From Hyphomicrobiales bacterium (GTDB lineage: Bacteria > Pseudomonadota > Alphaproteobacteria > Rhizobiales > Aestuariivirgaceae): 64,000 bases of DNA. The stretch spans positions 62,001 through 126,000 of the forward strand of contig JAEUMJ010000168.1 of NCBI GenBank assembly GCA_016792865.1, given 5' to 3'. The notes below the pieces were generated by a model. That model saw only the letters and a list, made by a program, of their open reading frames with translations, made no database searches and was not told the DNA's origin. This document shows positions 1 through 9,488 of the stretch, piece by piece; position 1 is the stretch's first letter; every line of letters begins with the position of its first letter. Position numbers and translations under genes: made by a program.

Positions 1-684
1 TTCCTGGAGGAAGGGTGTGACCAGCGGCACGTAATTCACGTCGGTGACAACCGCATCCTGTTTCAGCCTGGCGAAGGGAACGACGATCTTGGCGGCGTCG
101 GCAATCCCCGCCGAGGTTGCGTTGACGAGAAGGTCGGCGCAGGACAAGGCGTCATCGAGGTGCGCCAGGGACAGGGCCGTCACCTGGCCCGGAAAGACCT
201 TCGCGATCTTTTCGGCTTTTTCCGGAGTGCGGTTGGCCAGCAGCACATGGTCGGCGCCACGCCGCAGCATCTCGTCGATGAGGGCACGCGAGGTGCCGCC
301 CGCGCCCAGGATCAGGGCGGTCTTGCCGCTGAAGGAAAAGGACGGCAGCCGCCAGAGGATGTTTTCGACGAAGCCTTCGCCATCGGTGGAGGTGGCGAAG
401 GTCTGGCCGTCACGGACGTAAACCGTGTTGATCGATCCGGTGCGGCGGCCCCTGTCATCGAGGTGCTGCACGTAATTGCAGGCGGGTTCCTTGTGCGGAA
501 GCGTGATGTTGCATCCGGCGAGGCCACGTTCCGGCAAGGTGCCGAGGAATTCGCGCAACTCCTCCGGCCGTACTTCGACACGGGCATATTCTCCGGCGAT
601 GCCGAACTGCTTCAGCCAGTGCCCGTGAATCATGGGCGAGCGTGAATGCTTGATGGGGAATCCGATGACACAGGCCCTGATCAT
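1..684 (-). CDS. aroE: Shikimate dehydrogenase (partial, C-terminus beyond window)
   Basis: Reduces 3-dehydroshikimate to shikimate with NADPH in the cytoplasmic shikimate pathway. The visible 228 residues hold the substrate-binding start (GFPIKHSRSPMIHG near residues 8-21), the NITLPHKE segment with the catalytic Lys, and the dinucleotide-binding loop GAGGTSRA. The family is usually about 270-280 residues, so roughly the last 45-50 lie left of base 1. The ATG at 684-682 overlaps the TGA of maf in an ATGA arrangement, so the two genes are translationally coupled. No frameshift is seen. Confidence 0.95.
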   Translation of the reverse strand, partial: MIRACVIGFPIKHSRSPMIHGHWLKQFGIAGEYARVEVRPEELREFLGTLPERGLAGCNITLPHKEPACNYVQHLDDRGRRTGSINTVYVRDGQTFATSTDGEGFVENILWRLPSFSFSGKTALILGAGGTSRALIDEMLRRGADHVLLANRTPEKAEKIAKVFPGQVTALSLAHLDDALSCADLLVNATSAGIADAAKIVVPFARLKQDAVVTDVNYVPLVTPFLQE

Positions 685-1271
685 GACGCAATGAAACCCC
701 TGGCGCGAAGGAAGGCAAGAAGCGGCAGCACGGGCAGTCCGAGGATGACATGATCGCTGCCCTCGGCCCTTTCCATGAGTCGGAGGCCGATCCCTTCATA
801 ATGGTAGGCCCCGACGGAAAAGAATATGTCCGCGCCTGCTTCGTCAAGATAGCTTTCAAGGGCGTTGTCGGAAAACATGCGGAAGGTGATGCGCGCCTCC
901 TCGACGGTGGACCAGAGGAGATGTCCGCCGCGAATGCAACAAACGGCAGACGAGAGGACATGGGTCTTGCCGCGCAGGGCGAGGAGTTGCGTGCGGGCGG
1001 CGGCGCGGTTGCCGGGCTGATGATGGAGGTGGCCGTCGCAGGAGAGGGTCTGGTCGGCGCCGATCACCAGTGCCTCGGGATGCCGGGCCGAAACCGAGAG
1101 GGCCTTTCCTTCGGCCAGCCTCGCCGCAAGGGTCGGTGCGTCGGCATGAGGAAGGGCCTGTCGGGCTGCGTCCTCGTCGAAATCGGGCGAGGTTGCGGTG
1201 AAGCTCACCCCGGCACGGGCAAGCAGGTCGTGTCGGGCCTTGCTCCGGGAGGCGAGGATGATCATGCTCAT
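681..1271 (-). CDS. maf: Maf-family nucleoside triphosphate pyrophosphatase
   Basis: 196 residues, the usual Maf length. Maf proteins hydrolyse non-canonical or methylated NTPs to monophosphates. The N-terminus MIILASRSKARHDLL matches the Maf phosphate-binding segment, VIGADQTLSCDG carries the conserved acidic residue, and SVGAYHYEGIG is the conserved C-terminal block. Two in-frame ATGs (codons 1 and 3) could start it. It is first in a maf-aroE unit reading away from the putative origin, with ATGA overlap to aroE. The exact sub-family (MafA or MafB substrate) cannot be assigned. Confidence 0.92.
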   Translation of the reverse strand: MSMIILASRSKARHDLLARAGVSFTATSPDFDEDAARQALPHADAPTLAARLAEGKALSVSARHPEALVIGADQTLSCDGHLHHQPGNRAAARTQLLALRGKTHVLSSAVCCIRGGHLLWSTVEEARITFRMFSDNALESYLDEAGADIFFSVGAYHYEGIGLRLMERAEGSDHVILGLPVLPLLAFLRARGFIAS

Positions 1272-1366
1272 GGGAGAGTTGGTCTAGCATCATCGTGCCG
1301 GAGAGAAAGGGGTTTGTCCTGGCGCAATGGCGGGAGCGGCCACTCATTATATATAGTGGGCAAGAG

Positions 1367-1375
1367 TTCTCCACA
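1367..1375 (+). promoter_or_regulatory. DnaA-box-like site
   Basis: TTCTCCACA differs from the consensus TTATCCACA at one base. It lies just right of the AT-rich run in the putative origin. A nine-base motif with a mismatch is weak alone; its position gives it weight. Confidence 0.5.
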
Positions 1376-1525
1376 GGGCTGGGGATTGATTGCGTGAATA
1401 AGCGGCGTTGCAAGGCGTCACAGCTGGGGAAATCCGGAGCCGGTGACGGGGCATTCGTGGCGGGCAGTGGACGAGGCGTGTCGGCATGTTGAGAAAGGGA
1501 CGGGACGGGAGCGGGGCGAAAAGCC

Positions 1526-1540
1526 TTAACGATGGGTTAA
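1526..1540 (+). promoter_or_regulatory. CtrA-type binding site, TTAA-N7-TTAA
   Basis: TTAACGATGGGTTAA is an exact TTAA-N7-TTAA; the minus strand begins TTAACC, the preferred CtrA half-site. It sits about 95 bases before hemE inside the putative origin. CtrA represses initiation in Caulobacter by binding such sites; that role here is inferred. Confidence 0.6.
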
Positions 1541-1610
1541 TTTGTCATCGCCGCTTGCATTTCTCCCCGTTATCCCGGATTCCCACAGGCCAACAGACTC
1601 ATCAGATAGA

Positions 1611-1625
1611 TTAACTCTTTCTTAA
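1611..1625 (+). promoter_or_regulatory. CtrA-type binding site at the hemE start
   Basis: TTAACTCTTTCTTAA is a second exact TTAA-N7-TTAA, directly before the hemE Shine-Dalgarno (AGGAAG) and 11 bases from its GTG codon. Binding here would sit over the hemE leader, as in the Caulobacter origin where CtrA controls hemE-side transcription. Confidence 0.6.
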
Positions 1626-1635
1626 GGAAGAAGAC

Positions 1636-2670
1636 GTGGGCAAAGCACTCCTGGATGTCCTGACGGGGAAGACTCCTGACAGAAGACCGGTCTGGCTGAT
1701 GAGGCAGGCCGGGCGCTACCTCGCGGAATACCGGGCGGTTCGTCAGGAGGCGGGGTCATTTCTCGACCTGTGCTACAAGCCTGACCTTGCTGCCGAGGTG
1801 ACCTTGCAGCCCTTGCGGCGTTACGATTTCGATGCCTCGATCGTCTTCGCCGATATTCTGGTGGTTCCGCATGCCATGGGGTCTGACCTGAAGTTCGTGG
1901 AGAACGAGGGTCCGGTGCTCTCCCTGGTGCGCAACATGGACGAAGTGAATGCGCTGTCGGATGCGAAGGGAGCGTGGCAGTTCGAGCGGGTCTATGAGAC
2001 CCTGGGCAAGGTGAAGGCAGGGCTTGCGCCGCATGTGACGCTGATCGGATTCTGCGGGGCGCCATGGACGGTGGCGAGCTACATGATCGAGGGTCGCGGT
2101 TCGGATCGGGCCGTGGCACTTGCGGCGGCGGCAAAGGCCGAGCCGTGGTTTGTGCGGCTGGTGGACCGGCTGGTCGAGATCTCGGTGTCCTACTTGGTGG
2201 GACAGGTGAAGGCGGGAGCGGAAGTGCTTCAGGTTTTCGACAGCTGGGCGGGTGACCTGCCGGAAGCCTTGCGGGGACGCTGGGTGCATGAGCCGATTGC
2301 ACGTGTGGTGGAAGGCGTGCGCAAGGCTGTGCCCGGTGTTCCGGTGATCGTGTTTGGCCGGGGGATTGGCAACGGTCATGCGGCGCTGGCACGGGCGACC
2401 CATGCCAACGCTGTGAGCGTCGAGCAGAACACCAGGCTTTCCGATGTGCTGAACGACCTTCCTTCGGGCGTGGCGGTGCAGGGCAATCTTGCGCCTGAGC
2501 TGTTGCAGGATGGCGGTTCGGCCATGCTGTCCGGCGCCGAGGCCATCTGCCGCGAGGTGCCGATGGACCGGCACATCTTCAATCTGGGCCATGGCATCCT
2601 CCAGCATACGCCCCCTGAAAACGTGACGGCCTTGCTGGAGGTCATCCGCAGGACCGACGGTAGGGCCTGA
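1636..2670 (+). CDS. hemE: Uroporphyrinogen decarboxylase
   Basis: Cytoplasmic haem-pathway enzyme converting uroporphyrinogen III to coproporphyrinogen III. 344 residues, normal length. Family signatures are visible: PVWLMRQAGRYLAEYR near residues 18-33, the catalytic Asp in SIVFADILVVP, GFCGAPWT mid-protein, and LGHGILQHTPPENV near the end. The start is GTG at 1636, supported by AGGAAG six bases upstream; there is no better ATG. hemJ follows after 5 bases, so the two form a haem operon. It borders the putative origin, as in other alphaproteobacteria. Confidence 0.97.
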   Translation: MGKALLDVLTGKTPDRRPVWLMRQAGRYLAEYRAVRQEAGSFLDLCYKPDLAAEVTLQPLRRYDFDASIVFADILVVPHAMGSDLKFVENEGPVLSLVRNMDEVNALSDAKGAWQFERVYETLGKVKAGLAPHVTLIGFCGAPWTVASYMIEGRGSDRAVALAAAAKAEPWFVRLVDRLVEISVSYLVGQVKAGAEVLQVFDSWAGDLPEALRGRWVHEPIARVVEGVRKAVPGVPVIVFGRGIGNGHAALARATHANAVSVEQNTRLSDVLNDLPSGVAVQGNLAPELLQDGGSAMLSGAEAICREVPMDRHIFNLGHGILQHTPPENVTALLEVIRRTDGRA

Positions 2671-2675
2671 GCGCG

Positions 2676-3104
2676 ATGTATCTCTGGCTGAAGGTCATCC
2701 ATATCCTTGCGGTCATTTCCTGGATGGCCGGATTGTTCTACCTGCCCCGGCTCTTTGTCTATCACGCCGACAAGGGTGCGGGCGGCGAGGCTGACCAGAC
2801 CTTCCTGGTGATGGAGCGGCGACTGCTGAAGGCGATCATGCGCCCCGCCCTGGTGGTGGTGCTGATCAGCGGGCTGGGATTGTGGCATGTGCTTGCCCTG
2901 TCGCTGTCGGAGGCGTGGCTTGCGATCAAGGTTGCGGCCGTGGTGGGCATGGTCGGGTTTCACGGGCTGCTGGAACGGCACGCGCGGGAATTCCGGGACG
3001 GCCTGAGGGTGAAGTCGTCGCGCTATTTCCGCATCATCAACGAAGTGCCGACCCTGCTGCTGATCGTGATCGTGATCGCCGTGGTGGTGCGTCCCTTCGC
3101 GTGA
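2676..3104 (+). CDS. hemJ: Protoporphyrinogen IX oxidase HemJ (membrane)
   Basis: 142-residue, mostly hydrophobic protein with about four membrane segments. It carries the HemJ hallmarks: His9 in KVIHILAVISW, the FYLPRLFVYH block, and Lys85 in WLAIK. HemJ oxidises protoporphyrinogen IX to protoporphyrin IX in the inner membrane of bacteria lacking HemY/HemG. Being 5 bases from hemE supports the haem role. Many databases still call the family UPF0093/CopD-like. Confidence 0.9.
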   Translation: MYLWLKVIHILAVISWMAGLFYLPRLFVYHADKGAGGEADQTFLVMERRLLKAIMRPALVVVLISGLGLWHVLALSLSEAWLAIKVAAVVGMVGFHGLLERHAREFRDGLRVKSSRYFRIINEVPTLLLIVIVIAVVVRPFA

Positions 3105-3105
3105 G

Positions 3106-3128
3106 GCCCACAAGGGGTGGGGGCTTTT
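3106..3128 (+). terminator. Possible intrinsic terminator after hemJ
   Basis: GCCCACA and TGGGGGC can pair as a seven-base stem with one mismatch around an AGGGG loop, followed by TTTT, two bases after the hemJ stop. The stem is imperfect and the T-run short. Confidence 0.4.
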
Positions 3129-3160
3129 CATTTCCGCCCTGAACTGCTACATGGGCGTTA

Positions 3161-3174
3161 CTGCCGTTCGGCAG
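3161..3174 (+). other. Hairpin in the rho leader
   Basis: CTGCC-GTTC-GGCAG is a perfect short stem with a four-base loop, about 70 bases before the rho ATG. Rho mRNAs are often autoregulated through their leaders, but a 5-bp stem could be chance. Confidence 0.3.
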
Positions 3175-3244
3175 CACCCCTCCCCTTTCGCCGGATTGTC
3201 GCGACGCCCGTCTGCTGATCCCGGCCCATTTTCAAGTTGATGGA

Positions 3245-4528
3245 ATGACCAGTATCAGTGACCTGAAGGAGATCAAGCTCTCCGAATTGAAGCGCAAATC
3301 GGCTGCCGAGCTCGTGAGCCTGGCCGAAGAGCTGGAGGTCGAAAATGCCAGCTCGCTGCGCAAGCAGGAGTTGATGTTCGCAATTCTCAAGAACCTCGCC
3401 GCCCGCAATGTCGAGATCATCGGTGAAGGCGTTGTCGAAGTCCTGCAGGACGGCTTCGGCTTCCTGCGCTCCGCCGAAGCCAACTACCTGCCCGGCCCGG
3501 ACGACATTTACGTCAGCCCCAGCCAGATCCGGAAGTTCGGCGTCAAGACGGGCGATACCGTCGAAGGCCAGATCCGCAGCCCGAAGGACGGCGAACGCTA
3601 TTTCGCCCTCGTGAAGGTGAATGCCATCAATTTCGAGGATCCGGAAAAGGTGCGCCACAAGGTGCACTTCGACAACCTGACGCCGCTCTATCCCGATGAG
3701 CGGCTGGAGATGGAAATTGCCGATCCGACGCGGAAGGATTTCTCGCCCCGCGTCATCGACATCGTGGCGCCGCTCGGCAAGGGCCAGCGCGGCCTGATCG
3801 TCGCCCCGCCGCGTACCGGCAAGACCGTCCTGCTCCAGAACATCGCCCACTCGATCACGACCAATCATCCGGAATGCTATCTCATCGTCCTTCTGATCGA
3901 TGAGCGTCCGGAAGAAGTGACAGACATGCAGCGCTCGGTGAAGGGTGAGGTGATTTCCTCGACCTTCGATGAACCGGCCTCGCGTCACGTCCAGGTGGCG
4001 GAGATGGTGATCGAGAAGGCCAAGCGCCTTGTGGAGCATGGCCGCGATGTGGTGATCCTGCTCGATTCGATCACGCGCCTTGGCCGTGCCTACAACACGG
4101 TGGTTCCGTCTTCCGGCAAGGTGCTGACGGGTGGCGTGGACGCCAATGCCCTGCAGCGCCCGAAGCGCTTCTTCGGTGCCGCCCGCAACATCGAACAGGG
4201 AGGTTCGCTGACGATCATCGCGACCGCCCTCATCGATACCGGCAGCCGCATGGACGAAGTGATCTTTGAAGAGTTCAAGGGCACGGGCAATTCCGAAATC
4301 ATCCTCGACCGGAAGGTCGCCGACAAGCGTGTCTTCCCCTCGATCGACATCCTGCGCTCCGGCACCCGCAAGGAAGAACTGCTGGTCAAGGCGGATACCC
4401 TCAAGAAGACCTATGTGCTTCGCCGCATCCTCAATCCCATGGGCACCGTGGACGCGATCGAGTTCCTTCTGGACAAGCTCCGCCAGACCAAGGGCAACAG
4501 CGACTTCTTCGATTCCATGAACGCCTGA
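3245..4528 (+). CDS. rho: Transcription termination factor Rho
   Basis: Hexameric RNA helicase that ends transcription. 427 residues with all landmarks: N-terminal helical domain starting [19 protein letters not shown]-binding DGFGFLRS at 69-76, Walker A APPRTGKT at 187-194, and [11 protein letters not shown] with the catalytic Glu. No insertion domain, unlike actinobacterial Rho. The gene has its own 140-base leader after hemJ and precedes mnmE by 56 bases. Confidence 0.98.
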   Translation: MTSISDLKEIKLSELKRKSAAELVSLAEELEVENASSLRKQELMFAILKNLAARNVEIIGEGVVEVLQDGFGFLRSAEANYLPGPDDIYVSPSQIRKFGVKTGDTVEGQIRSPKDGERYFALVKVNAINFEDPEKVRHKVHFDNLTPLYPDERLEMEIADPTRKDFSPRVIDIVAPLGKGQRGLIVAPPRTGKTVLLQNIAHSITTNHPECYLIVLLIDERPEEVTDMQRSVKGEVISSTFDEPASRHVQVAEMVIEKAKRLVEHGRDVVILLDSITRLGRAYNTVVPSSGKVLTGGVDANALQRPKRFFGAARNIEQGGSLTIIATALIDTGSRMDEVIFEEFKGTGNSEIILDRKVADKRVFPSIDILRSGTRKEELLVKADTLKKTYVLRRILNPMGTVDAIEFLLDKLRQTKGNSDFFDSMNA

Positions 4529-4570
4529 GGAACGACCCGGAAGGGCGGTTTCGGGGTTCGGGATAGTATC

Positions 4571-4591
4571 GATTCGAATCCGAAATGAATC
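4571..4591. promoter_or_regulatory. Cluster of three GANTC (CcrM-type) sites at the mnmE start
   Basis: GATTC (4571-4575), GAATC (4576-4580) and GAATC (4587-4591) lie within 21 bases across the mnmE start codon; the first two make the palindrome GATTCGAATC. GANTC is the CcrM methylation target in alphaproteobacteria and GcrA reads its methylation state at promoters. A regulatory role is inferred from density only. Confidence 0.4.
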
Positions 4592-5922
4592 AGGACAGCA
4601 CCATTTTCGCGCTTTCATCCGGCTCAGGTAGGGCCGGAGTGGCGGTTGTCCGGGTGAGTGGTGCTGAGGCCGGGAAGGTGTTCGCCCTGTTCGGGTCCAC
4701 CTGCCCCGCTCCCCGGAAAGCCAGCCTCCGCCGCCTCTTCCAGCCGGACGGATCGGTGCTGGACGAAGTGCTGGCACTGTGGCTGCCCGGTCCCGGCACG
4801 GCGACGGGCGAAGACATGGCCGAACTCCACTTGCACGGCTCTCCGGCCATTGTTTCCGCCGTCCTTGCCCAGCTCTCGCAGGCTGAAGGTTTTGCGCTGG
4901 CCGAGCGCGGCGCTTTTTCCTATCGCGCATACCGCAATCGCAAGCTCGACCTTCTGCAGGTCGAGGGCCTTGCCGATGTGCTGGAGGCCGAGACGGACAA
5001 CCAGCGTCGCCTCGCCATGCGGCAGTTCCTGGGGGATGCCAGCCACACCTATGAAACATGGCGGGCCGATCTGGTGCGGGCGTTGGCTCTGATGGAAGCG
5101 GCCATCGATTTTTCCGAGGAAGATGATGTTGCGGTGAAGGCGACCGCGGAAGCCCAGGCGGTGGTCCGGCGCCTGATCGCGGCGTTTACCGATGCGCTGT
5201 CGAAGGCCGGCCGTGCCGCGCAGGTCCGGCGGGGCTTGCGGGTGGTCCTGGCAGGCCCTCCCAATGCCGGGAAGTCGTCGCTCCTCAATTGGCTCGTCGG
5301 GCGCGACACGGCCATCGTTTCGCCCGTCGCCGGCACGACCCGCGATGTGGTGGAGTCATCCCTCGTCATTGCCGGTACGCCCATCCTGATTTCCGATACG
5401 GCCGGGCTGCATCAGGGTACGACCGATGTGATCGAGCAGGAAGGCATGAGACGCACCCTGCGGGCCGTGGGCGAGGCAGACATCCTCGTGTGGGTGGAAG
5501 CCGTGGATGGCGTGAGCACGGAAGAGCCGGAGCGGAAGCCGGACTTTCGCGTGCTGAACAAGACCGATCTTGCTGGCGCTGGGTCACGCCCGACCGGTGC
5601 GGAGAAGGTATGGCCGGTGTCGGTGAGATCGGGTGAGGGCCTGGATGATTTCCGCGCCGCACTGGAAGAGTCGATTCGTGTGCGCAACGACCTTGGCGAG
5701 GATGCCGTGGTGGTGCGCGAGCGCCATCGTCGCGCGGTCGAGCTGGCCCTGGGCCATCTTCACCATGCGCGCGGAGAGGATGGCGGCGGCGATGGCCGGG
5801 GCCTTGAGTTCATCGCGGAAGATATGCGAAAGGCTGCGGCGGCACTTGCGGGTGTCACGGGCCGCGTGGATGTTGAAGACCTGCTCGGTGAAATCTTCAG
5901 CGCCTTCTGCATCGGCAAATAG
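4585..5922 (+). CDS. mnmE: tRNA U34 modification GTPase MnmE
   Basis: With MnmG it installs the 5-(carboxymethyl)aminomethyl group on U34 of certain tRNAs. 445 residues: N-terminal folate-binding domain, then a G domain inserted in the helical domain with GPPNAGKS (224-231), GTTRD, DTAG and NKTD, and the invariant C-terminal CIGK (442-445) whose Cys is catalytic. Its partner mnmG follows after 76 bases containing a parS site. Confidence 0.97.
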   Translation: MNQDSTIFALSSGSGRAGVAVVRVSGAEAGKVFALFGSTCPAPRKASLRRLFQPDGSVLDEVLALWLPGPGTATGEDMAELHLHGSPAIVSAVLAQLSQAEGFALAERGAFSYRAYRNRKLDLLQVEGLADVLEAETDNQRRLAMRQFLGDASHTYETWRADLVRALALMEAAIDFSEEDDVAVKATAEAQAVVRRLIAAFTDALSKAGRAAQVRRGLRVVLAGPPNAGKSSLLNWLVGRDTAIVSPVAGTTRDVVESSLVIAGTPILISDTAGLHQGTTDVIEQEGMRRTLRAVGEADILVWVEAVDGVSTEEPERKPDFRVLNKTDLAGAGSRPTGAEKVWPVSVRSGEGLDDFRAALEESIRVRNDLGEDAVVVRERHRRAVELALGHLHHARGEDGGGDGRGLEFIAEDMRKAAAALAGVTGRVDVEDLLGEIFSAFCIGK

Positions 5923-5938
5923 TGTTTCACGTGAAACG
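5923..5938. promoter_or_regulatory. parS: parS centromere site
   Basis: TGTTTCACGTGAAACG matches the bacterial parS consensus TGTTTCACGTGAAACA at 15 of 16 positions, with a perfect 14-base palindromic core. It starts right after the mnmE stop and is about 3.6 kb from parB. ParB loads here to build the partition complex. The match and location make it very likely functional. Confidence 0.92.
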
Positions 5939-5960
5939 CAAGCCCGTTCTGTTCATTTGG

Positions 5961-5976
5961 TTAATGCTCCGTAAAC
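5961..5976 (+). promoter_or_regulatory. CtrA-like site upstream of mnmG (one mismatch)
   Basis: TTAATGCTCCGTAAAC matches TTAA-N7-TTAAC except one base in the second half-site, 22 bases before the mnmG ATG. One such match can arise by chance; noted because the neighbouring origin has two exact sites. Confidence 0.25.
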
Positions 5977-5998
5977 GGACGAGACTCGACCCGGACCC

Positions 5999-7924
5999 AT
6001 GACGCACAGATTCGATGTCATCGTGATTGGTGGTGGACATGCAGGTTGCGAAGCAGCCGCTGCATCGGCACGCCTTGGCGCGAACACCGCCCTTCTCACC
6101 CATCGCTTTGCCACCGTGGGCGAGATGTCGTGCAATCCTGCCATCGGTGGCTTGGGCAAGGGTCATCTCGTCCGCGAAATAGATGCGCTTGACGGGCTGA
6201 TGGGTCGGGTTGCCGATGCCGCCGGAATCCAGTTCCGCATGTTGAACCGCTCGAAGGGACCGGCAGTGCGCGGACCGCGCGCCCAGGCTGACCGCAAGCT
6301 CTACCGCGCGGCCATGCAGGAGGCAGTGGCAACACAGTCCAGCCTCACCGTCGTCGAGGGCGCGGCTCATGGGCTTGTGATCAACAACGGTCGGGTCGAA
6401 GGCGTCACGCTGGAGGATGGCCGCAGCCTGTCTTGCGCGGCGGTGGTGCTGACCACCGGCACCTTCCTCAACGGGCTGATTCACATTGGCGAGAAGAAGA
6501 TCCCCGCCGGCCGGGTCGGTGAGGCACCGGCGCGGGGGCTGTCGGAACAGCTCGCTGCCGCCGGGCTGGCCATGGGCCGACTCAAGACCGGCACGCCCGC
6601 CCGCCTCGACGGCAAGACGATCCGCTGGGATCTGCTGGAGGAGCAGCGGGGGGACGATCCGCCGGAACCCTTCTCGTTCCTCACCCGCGCCATCACCACG
6701 CCGCAGGTGTCCTGCCACATCACCTGCACCACTGCCGAAACCCATCGCATCATTGCTGACAACATCGGGCGCTCACCGCTCTACAGCGGCCAGATTTCGG
6801 GCGTGGGCCCGCGCTATTGCCCCTCCATCGAGGACAAGATCCATCGCTTCGCCGAAAAGGAATCGCACCAGGTGTTCCTGGAGCCGGAAGGGCTGGATGA
6901 CGACACGGTTTACCCCAACGGCATCTCGACCTCGCTGCCGGAGGACGTGCAGGACGCCTTCATCCGCACCCTGCCCGGCCTCGCCGCGGTGCGGATCATC
7001 CGTCCCGGCTATGCCATCGAGTATGACCATGTGGATCCCCGCGAGCTGACCCATGGCCTTGCGGTAAGGCACCTGCCCGGTCTTTTCCTCGCCGGGCAGA
7101 TCAACGGCACCACCGGGTATGAGGAAGCCGCCGCACAGGGCCTGATCGCCGGCCTCAACGCGGCCCGCGCCGTTGCCGGGCTGGACGCCGCCGTCTTCGA
7201 CCGGGCCGACGGCTATCTCGGCGTCATGGTCGATGATCTGGTGACGCGCGGCGTTACCGAACCCTACCGCATGTTCACCAGCCGGGCGGAGTATCGCCTC
7301 AGCCTCCGTGCCGACAACGCCGATGAGCGCCTGACCCCCAAGGGGCTTGGCCTCGGTCTGGTCGGCCCGGCGCGGGAAGCGGCCTTCTCCGCTCGCATGG
7401 CGGCCATCACGGAGGCCCGCACCCTGATGGCATCCCGCGCCCTCACGTCGGCAGCGGCGCTGAAGGCCGGCCTCAAGGTCAATCAGGATGGCCAGACCCG
7501 CACTGCTTTCCAACTTCTGTCCATGCCTGAAGTGACCATCGACCGCCTCGCCGAGATCTGGCCGGACCTTCGGGGACTGTCGGGCGATGTGCGGACCGCC
7601 CTCGAAGCCGACGCCCTCTATGCCGGTTATGCCGACCGCCAGCGCCGGGAGATCGAGCGCTTCCGCGAAGATGACCGGGAGGCGATACCGGATGAGCTGG
7701 ACTACCACAGCCTGCCCGGCCTTTCGATGGAACTGCGGCAGAAGCTTTCCAGGGTCAGGCCCGCCACGGTGGGCCAGGCGCTCCGGGTGGACGGCATGAC
7801 CCCCGCCGCCCTCACCTGTGTGCTGGCCGGAATTGCCCGGCTTGCGCCCCAGAGTGCGGGCCAGAGTGCGGGCCAGAGTGCGGGCCAGAGTGCGACCCGG
7901 AATGCGGGCCGGACATCCTGGTAG
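5999..7924 (+). CDS. mnmG: tRNA U34 modification FAD enzyme MnmG (GidA)
   Basis: FAD/NADH-dependent partner of MnmE. The FAD-binding loop GGGHAGCEA is at residues 11-19, with [20 protein letters not shown] and [12 protein letters not shown] further in. At 641 residues it is a little longer than usual; the excess is a C-terminal tail made of a four-residue repeat (QSAG) encoded by a 12-bp minisatellite. The conserved C-terminal helical domain ([17 protein letters not shown]) ends before the tail, so function should be intact. Confidence 0.97.
   Translation: MTHRFDVIVIGGGHAGCEAAAASARLGANTALLTHRFATVGEMSCNPAIGGLGKGHLVREIDALDGLMGRVADAAGIQFRMLNRSKGPAVRGPRAQADRKLYRAAMQEAVATQSSLTVVEGAAHGLVINNGRVEGVTLEDGRSLSCAAVVLTTGTFLNGLIHIGEKKIPAGRVGEAPARGLSEQLAAAGLAMGRLKTGTPARLDGKTIRWDLLEEQRGDDPPEPFSFLTRAITTPQVSCHITCTTAETHRIIADNIGRSPLYSGQISGVGPRYCPSIEDKIHRFAEKESHQVFLEPEGLDDDTVYPNGISTSLPEDVQDAFIRTLPGLAAVRIIRPGYAIEYDHVDPRELTHGLAVRHLPGLFLAGQINGTTGYEEAAAQGLIAGLNAARAVAGLDAAVFDRADGYLGVMVDDLVTRGVTEPYRMFTSRAEYRLSLRADNADERLTPKGLGLGLVGPAREAAFSARMAAITEARTLMASRALTSAAALKAGLKVNQDGQTRTAFQLLSMPEVTIDRLAEIWPDLRGLSGDVRTALEADALYAGYADRQRREIERFREDDREAIPDELDYHSLPGLSMELRQKLSRVRPATVGQALRVDGMTPAALTCVLAGIARLAPQSAGQSAGQSAGQSATRNAGRTSW
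7850..7909 (+). repeat. 12-bp minisatellite in the mnmG 3' end
   Basis: CAGAGTGCGGGC is repeated exactly three times in tandem (7850-7885), followed by two decayed copies to 7909. Each unit encodes QSAG. The period is a multiple of three, so copy-number changes keep the frame. Confidence 0.9.
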
Positions 7925-7970
7925 GGCCAATGACCCGCGAACAGGCAAGGGAGGCCGCCGGGCGGCTGAA

Positions 7971-7986
7971 TGTTTCACGTGAATCA
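7971..7986. promoter_or_regulatory. parS: Second parS-like site inside rsmG
   Basis: TGTTTCACGTGAATCA differs from the consensus TGTTTCACGTGAAACA at one base. It encodes residues near the N-terminus of RsmG. Multiple parS copies around parAB are usual; the mismatch breaks one palindromic pair, so affinity may be lower than at 5923. Confidence 0.8.
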
Positions 7987-8545
7987 TGGACGCGAATCGA
8001 GGGATTCGTGGATCTCCTGCTCACCTGGCAGAAACGCATCAACCTGATCTCGCCTGGCACCATCCCGGAGATCTGGGAGCGCCATGTGCTCGACAGCCTT
8101 CAGCTCCTCCATCATCTCCCCCCCGGAACGACCGCCTTCGCCGACCTGGGGTCCGGCAGCGGCTTCCCGGCCCTGCCCCTCGCCATCGCGTCCGGGGCGG
8201 AAGCCCACCTCTACGAATCCAACGGCAAGAAGGCCGCCTTCCTGCGCGAGGCCCTGCGTCAGGCCGGGGCAAAGGGCACCGTCCACCTGACCCGTCTCGA
8301 AGATGTCCCGAATCAGGTGCTACCCCATGTGCAGGTGGTGACGGCTCGCGCCCTTGCCCCCTTGGAGACGCTGCTCGGCTGGGCCCATCCGTTTCTTGCT
8401 CAGGGTGCAACAGGGCTTTTCCACAAGGGACAAGATATCGACACTGAATTGACCCAGACCGCAAAATCTTGGAAAATCCGGTTCCGTACACATCAGAGTT
8501 TGACCGATTCGCGAGCTGTCATTCTTGAGGTTGAGGAGGCTGCAC

Positions 8546-9379
<834 letters not shown>

Positions 9380-9488
9380 AATCGAATGACCTCGGCCCTA
9401 CACCGGGCAGGGCGAAATCGCGCCGTCACCCTCATCCGGGACACCTCCCGGCACATAGAATAAAAAGACAACAAAGGAAATAATACCC

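Larger units (their letters stand above)
1272..1635. other. oriC: Putative chromosomal replication origin (oriC, maf-hemE intergenic)
   Basis: This 364-base gap between divergent maf and hemE carries no gene. It holds an AT-rich run (1347-1356), a DnaA-box-like TTCTCCACA (1367-1375), a weaker TTATCCCGG (1570-1578), two exact TTAA-N7-TTAA sites (1526-1540, 1611-1625) and GANTC sites at 1578-1582 and 1596-1600. In Caulobacter and rhizobia the chromosomal origin is next to hemE, and CtrA sites overlap the hemE promoter. Position and motifs agree, and parAB/parS lie within 10 kb. The assignment is inference; DnaA boxes are few and degenerate. Confidence 0.72.

Noticed and set aside
3158..5059. 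Long open frame on the minus strand opposite rho and mnmE
   Set aside because: It mirrors third-position GC of the plus-strand genes, has no recognisable domain and no ribosome site. Real genes rho and mnmE fill the region.
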